From Gordionus sp. m RMFG-2023 (lineage: Eukaryota > Nematomorpha > Gordioida > Chordodea > Parachordodidae): a stretch of DNA of 64,000 nucleotides. The stretch lies in assembly GCF_954871325.1 (NCBI RefSeq), contig NC_088775.1, forward strand, positions 23,165,561 through 23,229,560, read 5' to 3'. Positions 12,401-24,400 of the stretch are shown here, piece by piece. The notes under the pieces were generated by a model. That model saw only the letters and a list, made by a program, of their open reading frames with translations, was not told the origin of the DNA and did no database searches. Numbering within the stretch: position 1 is the first letter of the stretch; every line of letters starts with the position of its first letter. Both the position numbers and the translations under genes were made by a program.

Positions 12401-15400
12401 TCAGGTTCGGTTCGGGTTCAGAGTTTTATATTTTTAATTTTTTGTCAATTTTTCTTAAACTTTTATTTATTTTAGTTATTCCTTTTTAATTTATTTCTAA
12501 ATTATTGCGATTTCTTTACGTTTTTTTTCTAACTGTATCTTTTCTCAATTTATTTCTAACCTTTTGCGATTTTCTTTACTTTTATTTTTTCTTACTATAT
12601 CTTCTCTCAATTTATTTCTTTAATTTATCAATTTAGGTCCATTTTTTTAACAATTTTCTTTTTTTTTCATCAGGGTACATCTTCACTAAAATTTTATTTA
12701 AACATGTTAGCAATGCTTATATTAGCCCATTTACGTCAAAAAAACTTTAAAAACAACTACTATGACAATTGTCACTTATCTAGGGTACATCTTCACTAAA
12801 ATTATATTTAAACATGTTAGCAATGCTTATTTTAGCCCATTTACTTCAAAAAAATTTGAAAAACTTTAAAAACAACGATTATGACAATTGTCACTTATCT
12901 AGGGTACATTTTCACTAAAATTTTATTTAAACATGTTAGCAATGCTTATTTTAGCCCATTTACGTCAAAAAAATTCGAAAAACTTTAAAAACAACGATTA
13001 TGACAATTGTCACTTATCTAGGGTACATCTTCACTAAAATTTTATTATTTTAGCTCATTTACGACAAAAATATTCGAAAGACTTTAAAAACAACGATTAT
13101 GACAATTGTCACTTATCTAGTGTACATCTTCACTAAAATTTTATTTAAACATGTTAGCAATGCTTATTTTAGTCCATTTACTTCAAAAAAATTCGAAAAA
13201 CTTTAAAAACAACGATTATGACAATTGTCACTTATCGAGGGTACATCTTCACTAAAATTTTATTTAAACATGTTAGCAATACATATTTTAGCCCATTTAT
13301 GCCAAAAAAATTCGAAAAACTTTAAAAACAACGATTATGACAATTGTCACTTATCGAGGGTACATCTTCACTAAAATTTTATTTAAACATGTTAGTAGTG
13401 TTGCGTAATCGGCTAATTTTAGCCGACTAAAAACGGCTTAGCCGAGATTTTAGGTGGAAAAATCGGCTAAGCCTAATTAGGTATAGCCTAAAAATAGGCT
13501 AAGCCTAAAAATCGGCTAAACCTAATTAGGCTAAGCCTAAAAATCGGCTAAGCCTAAAAATTGGCTAAGCCTAAAAATCGGCTAAGCCTAAAAATTGGCT
13601 AAAATAAATTATTCAAAATTCTGCATCGATGCTTAGCATTAATTATTATTTATTTATTTTAGTAAAATAATTTATTTTATTTATATTTAATGTAAATATT
13701 TTATTATTATCAACAAATAAACATGATAGGATTTAATATTTTTTATTTATATTATTATATTTTGAAATGAAAATAAATTTATTTATTTGATGTTTTTTTA
13801 ATAAAAAAAAATAATATGCTGCTATATTGTAAAAATGTAATATTCTTTAAATATAATTTATTAGTGATTTTCACAATCTTCTTTGTAAATACATCTTTTA
13901 TTGAGGAATTATATTGTAAATTTTATTAGATAAATAGACAATCTTTTAGGTGAAATCTTTTATCATTTTTTTAAAATTATCTATTTATTATTAAATGAGG
14001 TGGATTTTATGAAACTTTTTTGATGTTATTTTATATGATCTTTTTAAGGATAATATTTTAATGTGACAATTGTCATAATCGTTCTTTTATAAGTTTTTTG
14101 AATTTTTTTGAAGAAAGTATGTTAAAATAAGTATTAATAACATGTGTAAATACAAATTTAGTGAAGATGTACCAATGAAAAGTGACAATTGTCATAATGG
14201 TTAATTTTAAAGTTTTTTGAATTTTTTTGACGAAAATTTGTTAAAATAATTATTAATAACATGTGTAAATATAAATTTAGTGAAGATGTACCATAGAAAA
14301 GTGACAATTGTCATAATCGTTATTTTTAAAGTTTTTCGAATTTTTTTGACGAAAATATGTTAAAATAAGAATTAATAACATGTGTAAATATAAATTTAGT
14401 GAAGATGTACCAATGAAAAGTGACAATTGTCATAATAGTTAATTTTAAAGTTTTTTGAATTTTTTTGACGAAAATTTGTTAAAATAAGTATTAATAACAT
14501 GTGTAAATATAAATTTAGTGAAGATGTACCATAGAAAAGTGACAATTGTCATAATCGTTATTTTTAAAGTTTTTCGAATTTTTTTGACGAAAATATTTTA
14601 AATAAGAATTAATAACATGTGTAAATATAAATTTAGTGAAGATGTACCAATGAAAAGTGACAATTGTCATAATGGTTAATTTTAAAGTTTTTTGAATTTT
14701 TTTGACGAAAATTTGTTAAAATAAGTATTAATAACATGTGTAAATATAAATTTAGTGAAGATGTACCATAGAAAAGTGACAATTGTCATAATCGTTATTT
14801 TTAAAGTTTTTCGAATTTTTTTGACGAAAATATGTTAAAATAAGAATTAATAACATGTGTAAATATAAATTTAGTGAAGATGTACCAATGAAAAGTGACA
14901 ATTGTCATAATGGTTAATTTTAAAGTTTTTTGAATTTTTTTGACGAAAATTTGTTAAAATAAGTAATAATAACATGTGTAAATATAAATTTAGTGAAGAT
15001 GTACCATAGAAAAGTGACAATTGTCATAATCGTTATTTTTAAAGTTTTTCGAATTTTTTTGACGAAAATATGTTAAAATAAGAATTAATATCATGTGTAA
15101 ATATAAATTTAGTGAAGATGTACCAATGAAAAGTGACAATTGTCATAATAGTTAATTTTAAAGTTTTTTGAATTTTTTTGACGAAAATTTGTTAAAATAA
15201 GTATTAATAACATGTGTAAATATAAATTTAGTGAAGATGTACCATAGAAAAGTGACAATTGTCATAATCGTTATTTTTAAAGTTTTTCGAATTTTTTTGA
15301 CGAAAATATGTTAAAATAAGAATTAATAACATGTGTAAATATAAATTTAGTGAAGATGTACCAATGAAAAGTGACAATTGTCATAATGGTTAATTTTAAA

Positions 15401-18400
15401 GTTTTTTGACGAAAATTTGTTAAAATAAGTATTAATAACATGTGTAAATATAAATTTAGTGAAAATGTACCATAGAAAAGTGACAATTGTCATAATCGTT
15501 ATTTTTAAAGTTTTTTGAATTTTTTTGACGAAAATCTGTTAAAATAAGTATTAATAACATGTGTAAATATAAATTTAGTGAAGATGTACCAATGAAAAGT
15601 GACAATTGTCATAATCGCTATTTTTAAAGTTTTTTGAGTATTAATAACATGTGTAAATATAAATTTAGTGAAGATGTACCATAGAAAAGTGACAATTGAC
15701 ATAATCGTTATTTTTAAAGTTTTTTGACGAAAATATGTTAAAATAAGTATTAATAACATGTGTAAATATAAATTTAGTGAAGATGTACCAATTAAAAGTG
15801 AAAATTGTCATAATCGCTATTTTTAAAGTTTTAAATATAAATTTAGTGAAGATAGTGACATTTGTCATAATCGTTAATTTTAAAGTTTTTTGATTTTTTT
15901 TGAAGAAAATATGTTAAAATAAGTATTAATAACATGTGTAAATATAAATTTAGTGAAGATGTACCAATGAAAAGTGACATTTGTCATAATTGTTATTTTT
16001 AAAGTTTTTTGAATTTTTTTGAAGAAAATATGTTAAAATAAATATTAAAAACCTGTTTAAATAAAAATTTAGTGAAGATGTACTATAGAAAAGTGACAAT
16101 TGTCATAATCGTTATCTTTAAAGTTTTTTGAATTTTTTTGACGAAAATATGTTAAAATAAGTATTAATAACATGTGTAAATATAAATTTAGTGAAGATGT
16201 ACCAATGAAAAGTGACATTTGTCATAATTGTTATTTTTAAAGTTTTTTGAATTTTATTGACAAAGATATTTTAAAATAAGTATTGATAACATGTTTAAAT
16301 AAAAATTTAGTGAAGATGTACTCTAGATAAGCCACAATTGTCATAATCGTTATTTTTAAAGTTTTTTGATTTTTTTTGACGAAAATAGTTAACTTGCATC
16401 GATATTGATTTTAAAATAGAAAAAAAAGTTTACCCAAATTTTAAACAAGATTGTCTGATGAAAATTGGTAAAAAAAATAATAATTTCTAAATTAGGATTA
16501 GATATTATGATATAAATTTTGCATATTAATTTCTGACCCGATGAACAAATGTAATAAAATGCCAATTTGCTCCTGTTTTTGGGGAAGAATCTATTATTAC
16601 CATATGTGTTTCTATGGCATATACTCAGGCAATTTTAAATTTACAATCTATATTTTTACCCATTTACATCAAAGAAATTTTAAAAATAACGATTATGACA
16701 ATTGTCACTTTTCTATAGTACATCTTCACTAAATTTTTATTTACACATGTTATTATTTCGTCAACAAAAATCAAAAAATTTAAAAAATAATGATTATGTA
16801 AATTGTCGCTTATCTAGAGTACATCTTCACTAAATTTATATTTACACATGTTATTAATTTAATACTTATTTTAACATATTTTCGTCAAAAAAATTCAAAA
16901 AACTTTAAAAATAACGATTATGACAATTGTCACTTTTCATTGTCTTCACTAAATTTATATTTACACATGTTATTAATACTTATTTTAACATATTTTCGTC
17001 AAAAAACTTTAAAAATACCCATTATGACAATGTCAATTTTCTATGGTACATCTTCACTAAATTTTATTTAAACATGTTATCAATACTTATTTTAACATAT
17101 TTTCTTCAAAAAAATTCAAAAAACTTATAAAATAACGATTATGACAATTGTCACTTTTCTATGGTACATCTTCACTAAATTTATATTTACACATGTTATT
17201 AATACTTATTTTAACAAATTTTCTTCAAAAAAATTCCAAAAACTTATAAAATAACGATTATGATAATTGTCACTTTTCTATGGTACATCTTCACTAAATT
17301 TTCATTTAAACATGTTTTTACTACTTATTTTAACCTATTTTCTTCAAAAAATTCAAAAAACGTATAAAATAACGATTATGACAATTGTCACTTTTCTATG
17401 GTACATCTTCACTAAATTTTTATTTAAACATGTTTTTAATACATATTTTAGCATATTTTCTTCAAAAAAATTCAAAAAACGTATAAAATAACGATTATGA
17501 CAATTGTCACTTTTCTATGGTACATCTTCACTAAATTTTTATTTAAACATGTTTTTAATACTTATTTTAACATATTTTCTTCAAAAAAATTCAAAAAACT
17601 TTAAAAATAACTATTATGACAATTGTCAATTTTCTATGGTACATCTTCACTAAATTTTTATTTAAACATGTTATTAATACTTATTTTAACATATTTTCGT
17701 CAAAAAAAATCAAAAAACTTTAAAAATAGCGATTATGACAATTGTCACTTTTCTTTGGTACATCTTCACTAAATTTATATTTACACATGTTATTAATACT
17801 TTTTTTAACAAATTTTCTTCAAAAAAATTCCAAAAACTTATAAAATAACGATTATGATAATTGTCACTTTTCTATGGTACATCTTCACTAAATTTTTATT
17901 TAAACATGTTTTTACTACTTATTTTAACCTATTTTCTTCAAAAAAATTCAAAAAACGTATAAAATAACGATTATGACAATTATCACTTTTCTATGGTACA
18001 TCTTCACTAAATTTTTATTTAAACATGTTTTTAATACTTATTTTAACATATTTTCTTCAAAAAAATTCAAAAAACGTATAAAATAACGATTATGACAATT
18101 GTCACTTTTCTATGGTACATCTTCACTAAATTTATATTTACACATGTTATTAATACTTATAACAAATTTTCTTCAAAAAAATTCCAAAAACTTATAAAAT
18201 AACGATTATGACAATTGTCACTTTTCTTTGGTACATCTTCACTAAATTTTTATTTAAACATGTTTTTACTACTTATTTTAACCTATTTTCTTCAAAAAAA
18301 TTCAAAAAACGTATAAAATAACGATTATGACAATTGTCACTTTTCTATGGTACATCTTCACTAAATTTTTATTTAAACATGTTTTTAATACTTATTTTAA

Positions 18401-21400
18401 CATATTTTCTTCAAAAAAATTCAAAAAACGTATAAAATAACGATTATGACAATTGTCACTTTTCTATGGTACATCTTCACTAAATTTTTATTTAAACATG
18501 TTATTAATACTTATTTTAACATATTGTCGTCAAAAAAAATCAAAAAACTTTTAAAATAGCGATTATGACAATTGTCACTTTTCTTTGGTACATCTTCACT
18601 AAATTTATATTTACACATGTTATTAATACTTTTTTTAACCTATTTTCTTCAAAAAAACTTATAAAATAACGATTATGACAATTGTCACATTAAAATATTA
18701 TCCTTAAAAAGATCATATAAAATCATCAAAAAAGTTTCATAAAATCCACCTCATTTAATAAAAAATAGATAATTTTAAATGATAAAAAAATTATAAAAGA
18801 TTTCACCTAAAAGATTGTTTATTTATCTAATAAAATTTACAATATAATTCCTCAATAAAAGATGTATTTATAAAGAAGATTGTAAAAATCACTAATAAAT
18901 TATATTAAAAAGAATATTACAATTTTACAATATAGCAGCATATTATTTTTTTTATTAAAATAACATCAAATAAATAAATTTATTTTCATTTCAAAATATA
19001 ATAATATACAGTGAAACGATACACATGTTTAAATATACTATAAAAGGGGGTAAACAAAATAAGATTTTATTTTTAATAGAATAAAGATTGAAATTAAATA
19101 TGGACAAGCAATTAATTAAGAAGATTTATAGTTGATTAATCATTATAAAAAAAATGTGTTAAAATTTAATTCAAAATAAAAAATTAAAATACTTACATAT
19201 TAATTATTTTTAATTTTTCTTAAATAATAAAAAAAAATGTTTAATATAGAATCTTTATTATCCAATAGTAATACTAATTTTTCCAATTTAAATGAAAACT
19301 CCCAATCTTCGTCGAGAATTCAAAGACCAAAAAGAATACACAAATATTGGAATAAAGAAAAATTAGATATATTTACCAAAATGTTATCAATGCCGGAAGA
19401 ACAACAAATGTTTGATAAATTTTAAATATAATTTTTATGTATTAATTATTTTATCGAAATTATTATAAAAGTTTATAGTGTTATCATATTTTTATCGAAA
19501 TAAATGGATATACAAAATAGATTACATTTAAGAAATTCTAAAATATTTTCAAATATTAAAAAGACTTTTTACAAAAAATGATTTAGAATTTTAAATGAAA
19601 TTTAATCAAATATCTTACTTGAGCATTCTCAAAGAAAATAAGAAAAAAATTCATTTTTCATCACAAATTATATATATGTAACACATTTCTTTTTATAATG
19701 ATTAATCAACTATTAATCTTCTTAATTAATTGCTTGTCCATATTTAATTTCAATCTTTATTCTATTAAAAATAAAATCTTATTTTGTTTACCCCCTTTTA
19801 TAGTATATTTAAACATGTGTATCGTTTCACTGTAAATAAAAAATATTAAATCATATCATGTTTATTTGTTGATAATAATAAAATATTTACATTAAATATA
19901 AATAAAATAAATTTATTTTACTAAAATAAATAAATAATAATTAATACTAAGCATCGATGCAGAATTTTGACTAATTTAATTTTAGCAGATATATATAGGC
20001 TTAGCCAATTTTTAGGCTTAACCTAATTAGGCTTAGCCGATTTTTAGTTTTAGCCCATTTTTAGGCTTACCTAATTAGGCTTAGCCTAATTAGGCTTAGC
20101 CGATTTTTAAGCTTAGCCTAATTAGGCTTAGCCGATTTTTAGGCTTAGCCTAATTAGGCTTAGCCGATTTTTAGGCTTAGCCTTATTAGGCTTAGGCGTA
20201 GTTTTTAGCCGATTACGCAACATTACATGTTAGCAATGCTTATTTTAGTCCATTTACTTCAAAAAAATTCGAAAAACTTTAAAAACAACGATTATGACAA
20301 TTGTCACTTATCGAGGGTACATCTTCACTAAAATTTTATTTAAACATGTTAGCAATACTTATTTTAGCCGATTTATGCCAAAAAAATTCGAAAAACTTTA
20401 AAAACAACATATTCTTATTGTAATTTTGTTCACATTAATCTATTTCCCATAATTTAGCAATTTACCAGATTTTATAAAATAACAAAAAAATTGTGCAAAC
20501 CCAACAGTCGAATACACGAGCCGACTAAGTGAGTCGGCTCCTTGATCGGCTTGAGTCGGAGCCGTTTTTTACGACTCGAGTCGCAAGTCGTAAGAACTCG
20601 ACTTTTTAACAATAGTTATCATCCGCCACAGGGCTCTGATAAATTGGAAATTTTGGTATTTCTAAAAGGAAATCTTCGATATATTTATGTTAAATATTAT
20701 GTTAAATATTTATTTCAAATTTCATATAAATTTGTTTATTACTTATTATGTATATAGGTTAATGTATTACTTATTATTTAACAATAAAATTTTATATACT
20801 TTTAGAATTTCAATTGAATTGGATATAAACTATAACTGATCATTATAATATATTTAATTGACATAAGTTATGGTATAGTTAAATTATAGATGTTATACTA
20901 ATAAAAAGTATATTAAAAATTAAAACCATTGATATCTTTACAGAATACAAAATTATATATGATATTGGATGGGTAATCGGCCGATATCAATTTAATATTG
21001 AAAATATCGGATTGGCCTCCAAAAAGTGGTATCGGTACACCCCTAATAAGTTGATTTCTGAAATCCATAATCAAATAAAGCACAAAATTCTGATTTACCC
21101 ATCGTCAAATAAAGGACAAGTTATTCCCCATTATTCTTGACTGGTTATCAGCTAGTATGTAATCCCCCACTAAAAACTCCATATTAGTAAGAAATTGTCT
21201 TTAAAAATAATAAGTGGGTCATTCCACGTCAAATCGAACAAAAAAACGCGATTTTCGGACGACCATCTTTAAAATAAACGAAACTTGGCATGATAGTTAT
21301 TTATTTTGTATATTTTTGTAAATTCTAAATTTTAGAGTGCTAGCTCAACCAAATCCAAAGATATACGCCTTCAAAGTAGAGAATCGCATAATGCTTGATT

Positions 21401-24400
21401 TCTTAAATCTTGCTTAAAAAATACTTAAGATAGAATTACAAATAATATATCACTTAATAGCCCTTAAAATTTTACATTGGAAAATATTAAAAAATTTTAA
21501 GTGTTTTTGTATTTCCGGTAAAAATAAAAATTTAACATTCCTGGAAAGGGATATTTTTTTGGTGTTGATACTCTCTAAAAATGTTTATTACCTTTATATT
21601 AAACTATTTAATGAAAAATCTCGATAGCCATTTTTGTTTTTTTTATTATTTTTATAAATAAAAAAGGATAATATAGATGGCGTTATATTAATTTTAATAA
21701 TAATATATTTAATTTAATAAAAATATGTTTTATATCGGTATTAAAATCAAAAGAAATCGATTAAGTATAACCAGTATGATGTCCTGGGGCAATAAATGAG
21801 GAAGCGGCCCATATAAAGATACTTTAAAATTATATTCAAGCTATTATAAAAATATATCTATTTATCGCAATCCATTTTGCGCTTAAATAGAAATTCTTGA
21901 GGCCGTAATTTGTATATATTTCACACTTCTGGATCTACTATCGTTATTATTTGAAATTAAAGATTTTATCATCTTATTTTATTTTTCATTCCTTTCTTTC
22001 TATTAAATTTTTATATCGATAAATAGGAAATTTAATTATCAATCATGATTGAAAAGATGATAAAATCTTTAATTTCAAATAATAACGATAGTAGATCCAG
22101 AAGTGTGAAATATATACAAATTACGGCCTCAAGAATTTCTATTTAAGCGCAAAATGGATTGCGATAAATAGATATATTTTTATAATAGCTTGAATATAAT
22201 TTTAAAGTATCTTTATATGGGCCGCTTCCTCATTTATTGCCCCAGGACATCATACTGGTTATACTTAATCGATTTCTTTTGATTTTAATACCGATATAAA
22301 ACATATTTTTATTAAATTAAATATATTATTATTAAAATTAATATAACGCCATCTATATTATCCTTTTTTATATATAAAATATATAAAAAAACAAAAATGG
22401 CTATCGAGATTTTTCATTAAATAGTTTAATCTAAAGGTAATAAACATTTTTAGAGAGTATCAACACCAAAAAAATATCCCTTCCCAGGAATGTTAAATTT
22501 TTATTTTTACCGGAAATACAAAAACACTTAAAATTTTTTAATATTTTCCAATGTAAAATTTTAAGGGCTATAAAGTGATATATTATTTGTAATTCTATCT
22601 TAAGTATTTTTTAAGAAAAACAAGATTTAAGAAATCAAGCATTACGCGATTCTCTACTTTGAAGGCGTATATCTTTCGATCTGGTTGAGCTGGGACTCTA
22701 AAATTTGGATTTTATTAACATTTACAACATAAATAACTAACATGCCAAGTTTCATTCATTTTTGAGATGGTCGGCCGAATCACTGGTCGATTTGTCATGG
22801 AATTACCCAAGTAGGACCAAATGGTTATCCAATACACTCACCTATTATAGGCCTGGGCCAGGTATTTTTTTAAAAAATTTTTTTAGACCTAGCCCAAGTA
22901 TATTAAAAAAAATTCTTAGACCTGCCCCGAGTATATTAAAAAATTTAGAATATGGACCAGCCTGTGTACCCAGCCTTAGCTTGGGGCCAGGCCTGCAGGT
23001 CTCTGAAATATATTGAACATACATATGTATTGCCCTACATAACCTTCATCTAGCAAGATTAAATTATTAGGTTATAAATTATAAATGTATTAAATGCATT
23101 TTAAAATAATTTTACATTATCCACTCCACATAAAGACATTTTTAGATATTATGTATATTAACATTAGTGGTCTGCAATACCAGGCCTTAACCTTTATATC
23201 TGAGAATTTTTTTGGGCCAGGCTGGGCAAAGAAATGAAGTAGACAGACCATGCAAATTTTTTTTTGTATATATATATATACTTGATGAATAAAAGTGTTT
23301 TTAATTTAACCACTCCCCTAGATCTTAAATAGTTATTTATTTAAGTTCAACAACATATTTTGGTTTAGGCCTTGCATTTAAAAAAAATTTTAAAATTGGG
23401 CTAGGCCAGACAACTTTAGTAAAAAAAATTAAAACTGGTTTGGGCTGAGCAAGAATTTGGCTTGCTGGGAATTAACTAAATTCTCACTGGGCCGGGCATG
23501 AGAATTTTGTCATTTGCCAACCACTGATTCACATATATGTTGCAATTATGTGTTCATATTGAAGGTACTATAAATAAATTCTTCATTAATATATCCTATA
23601 AAAATAATATTAAAATAAATAAGCTCTAATCAAAACAAAGATAAATTTCTGATTCACACCTCATAAAATAGGTTAATTTATGATTTATCTAATCAAATAA
23701 TAAAGAGGACATTTCTGACCCATCATCAAATAAAGAAGAAATTTATTATTCTCCATCATTCTTGACAGGTTATCTGCTTATATAAATATAACTATTTTTA
23801 TATATAAAAAATACTATTATAATAAGACCTCTATAAAAAGATGATAGATATTAGGGCTGTCAGATGCTTCAAATAAGTTGAGAGCCCAGTCCTTATTTTT
23901 TATTTCATACTGAACAGCAAAAATGTGATTTACTCTAATTTCTAAAATAATATTAAAAAAAATCAAAATTATAATAAATAATTTTGATTATTTTCTACTG
24001 AAACTATATCAATGAATTTTTTTTTGTTATGAAATTTATATCAGAAAGTTTACAATCTTCTAAATAATTTATGCTTATTTATGAGCACATATATTCTGGA
24101 ACCTTCAGAAAATGAAAAATATCTATGTAATGATAGCCCCTTATATGTTGCTGATGGAGAGTAAAGTATATATTAAAATAAAGCATTATTGTATTTAAAT
24201 AAAATATGTTAGCAAAGTATATATTTTGTACCTTCAACTATGCAAATGTTAGTAATGGATAAATCAAAGTTTTTATTTAATGTAAGCTAAATGATTGAAA
24301 TACGTTTATTTCATAATAATTTCTATTCAGATTTTAAAATTTTAAAATGGTTAGCTGAATTGAAAGACTCTTAATTTAAATATCTTTATTAAGATCCATT

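Larger units (their letters stand above)
13396..20225. mobile_element. Large inverted-repeat element 2, TAGTGTTGCG ends
   Basis: Ends are TAGTGTTGCGTAATCGGC at 13396 and GCCGATTACGCAACATTA at 20225. The flanks catgttag (13388-13395) and catgttag (20226-20233) are a perfect 8-bp target-site duplication inside the right array of Z. Arms of about 3 kb mirror each other: a GGCTAA-rich tip, about 430 bp of unique AT-rich sequence, then a long array of the TGACAATTGTCA unit (14061-16390 left, 16670-18690 right). The centre (16391-16670) is short and codes for nothing recognisable. The right arm carries an inserted MITE at 19009. It is the same family as 31871-36951. Confidence 0.92.
7537..20614. 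mobile_element. Large element Z with array-bearing inverted repeats
   Basis: The left end TAGTGTTGTTAAACGG and the right end TTTAACAATA are imperfect inverted repeats that continue for over 200 bp of matching inverted sequence (GACTCGAGT, then TTACCAGATTTTATAAAA). The flanks attatcat (7529-7536) and gttatcat (20615-20622) are an 8-bp duplication with one mismatch. Inward from each end is an array of the 119-bp TGACAATTGTCA unit (7786-8600; 12668-13395 plus 20226-20410). Inside are a BED-type hAT and element 2. Z shows no transposase of its own. Confidence 0.8.
7228..21046 (+). mobile_element. hAT element Y, split by element Z
   Basis: The left end is TAGGGATGTACCGATA and the right end is TATCGGTACACCCCTA. 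The flanks ataagttt (7220-7227) and ataagttg (21047-21054) are an 8-bp target-site duplication with one mismatch, and joining them restores the sequence of X. Y belongs to the same CCGAT-ended family as the elements at 25972, 28982 and 35763. Its own sequence is about 0.7 kb, and it holds plus-strand transposase remains cut in two by Z. Confidence 0.85.
6551..21157. mobile_element. Hairpin MITE X, split by a 13.8-kb insertion
   Basis: The left end begins ACTAGCTGATAACTC at 6551 and the right end closes with GGTTATCAGCTAGT at 21157. Both lead into matching inverted sequence (AGAATGACAGGGAATAAT against its complement near 21127). X is about 0.8 kb, mostly palindromic, with an inner hairpin GATGAGGGTTT/AAACCCTCATC near 6880-6925. 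Element Y has inserted at 7228. No coding capacity was seen and no clear target-site duplication. A second, damaged copy lies at 23036-23785. Confidence 0.8.

Noticed and set aside
14061-16390. CRISPR-like regular repeats
   Set aside because: The unit is about 119 bp with no short repeat/unique spacer structure, the genome is clearly eukaryotic, and the arrays lie within transposon arms.
15277-18310. Open frames of 60-80 codons reading repeated [17 protein letters not shown] protein
   Set aside because: They are translations of the 119-bp array unit on either strand, and frames shift with unit length. The same applies to 33290-34293.
14061-18690. Centromeric satellite
   Set aside because: Dimer periodicity invites the idea, but the arrays stop at element boundaries with target-site duplications and face each other in inverted orientation.
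22762-23016. 84-codon frame rich in proline
   Set aside because: It runs from the end of the 21216 hairpin into a GGCCTGGGCC MITE fragment, so it crosses element boundaries and has no family features.
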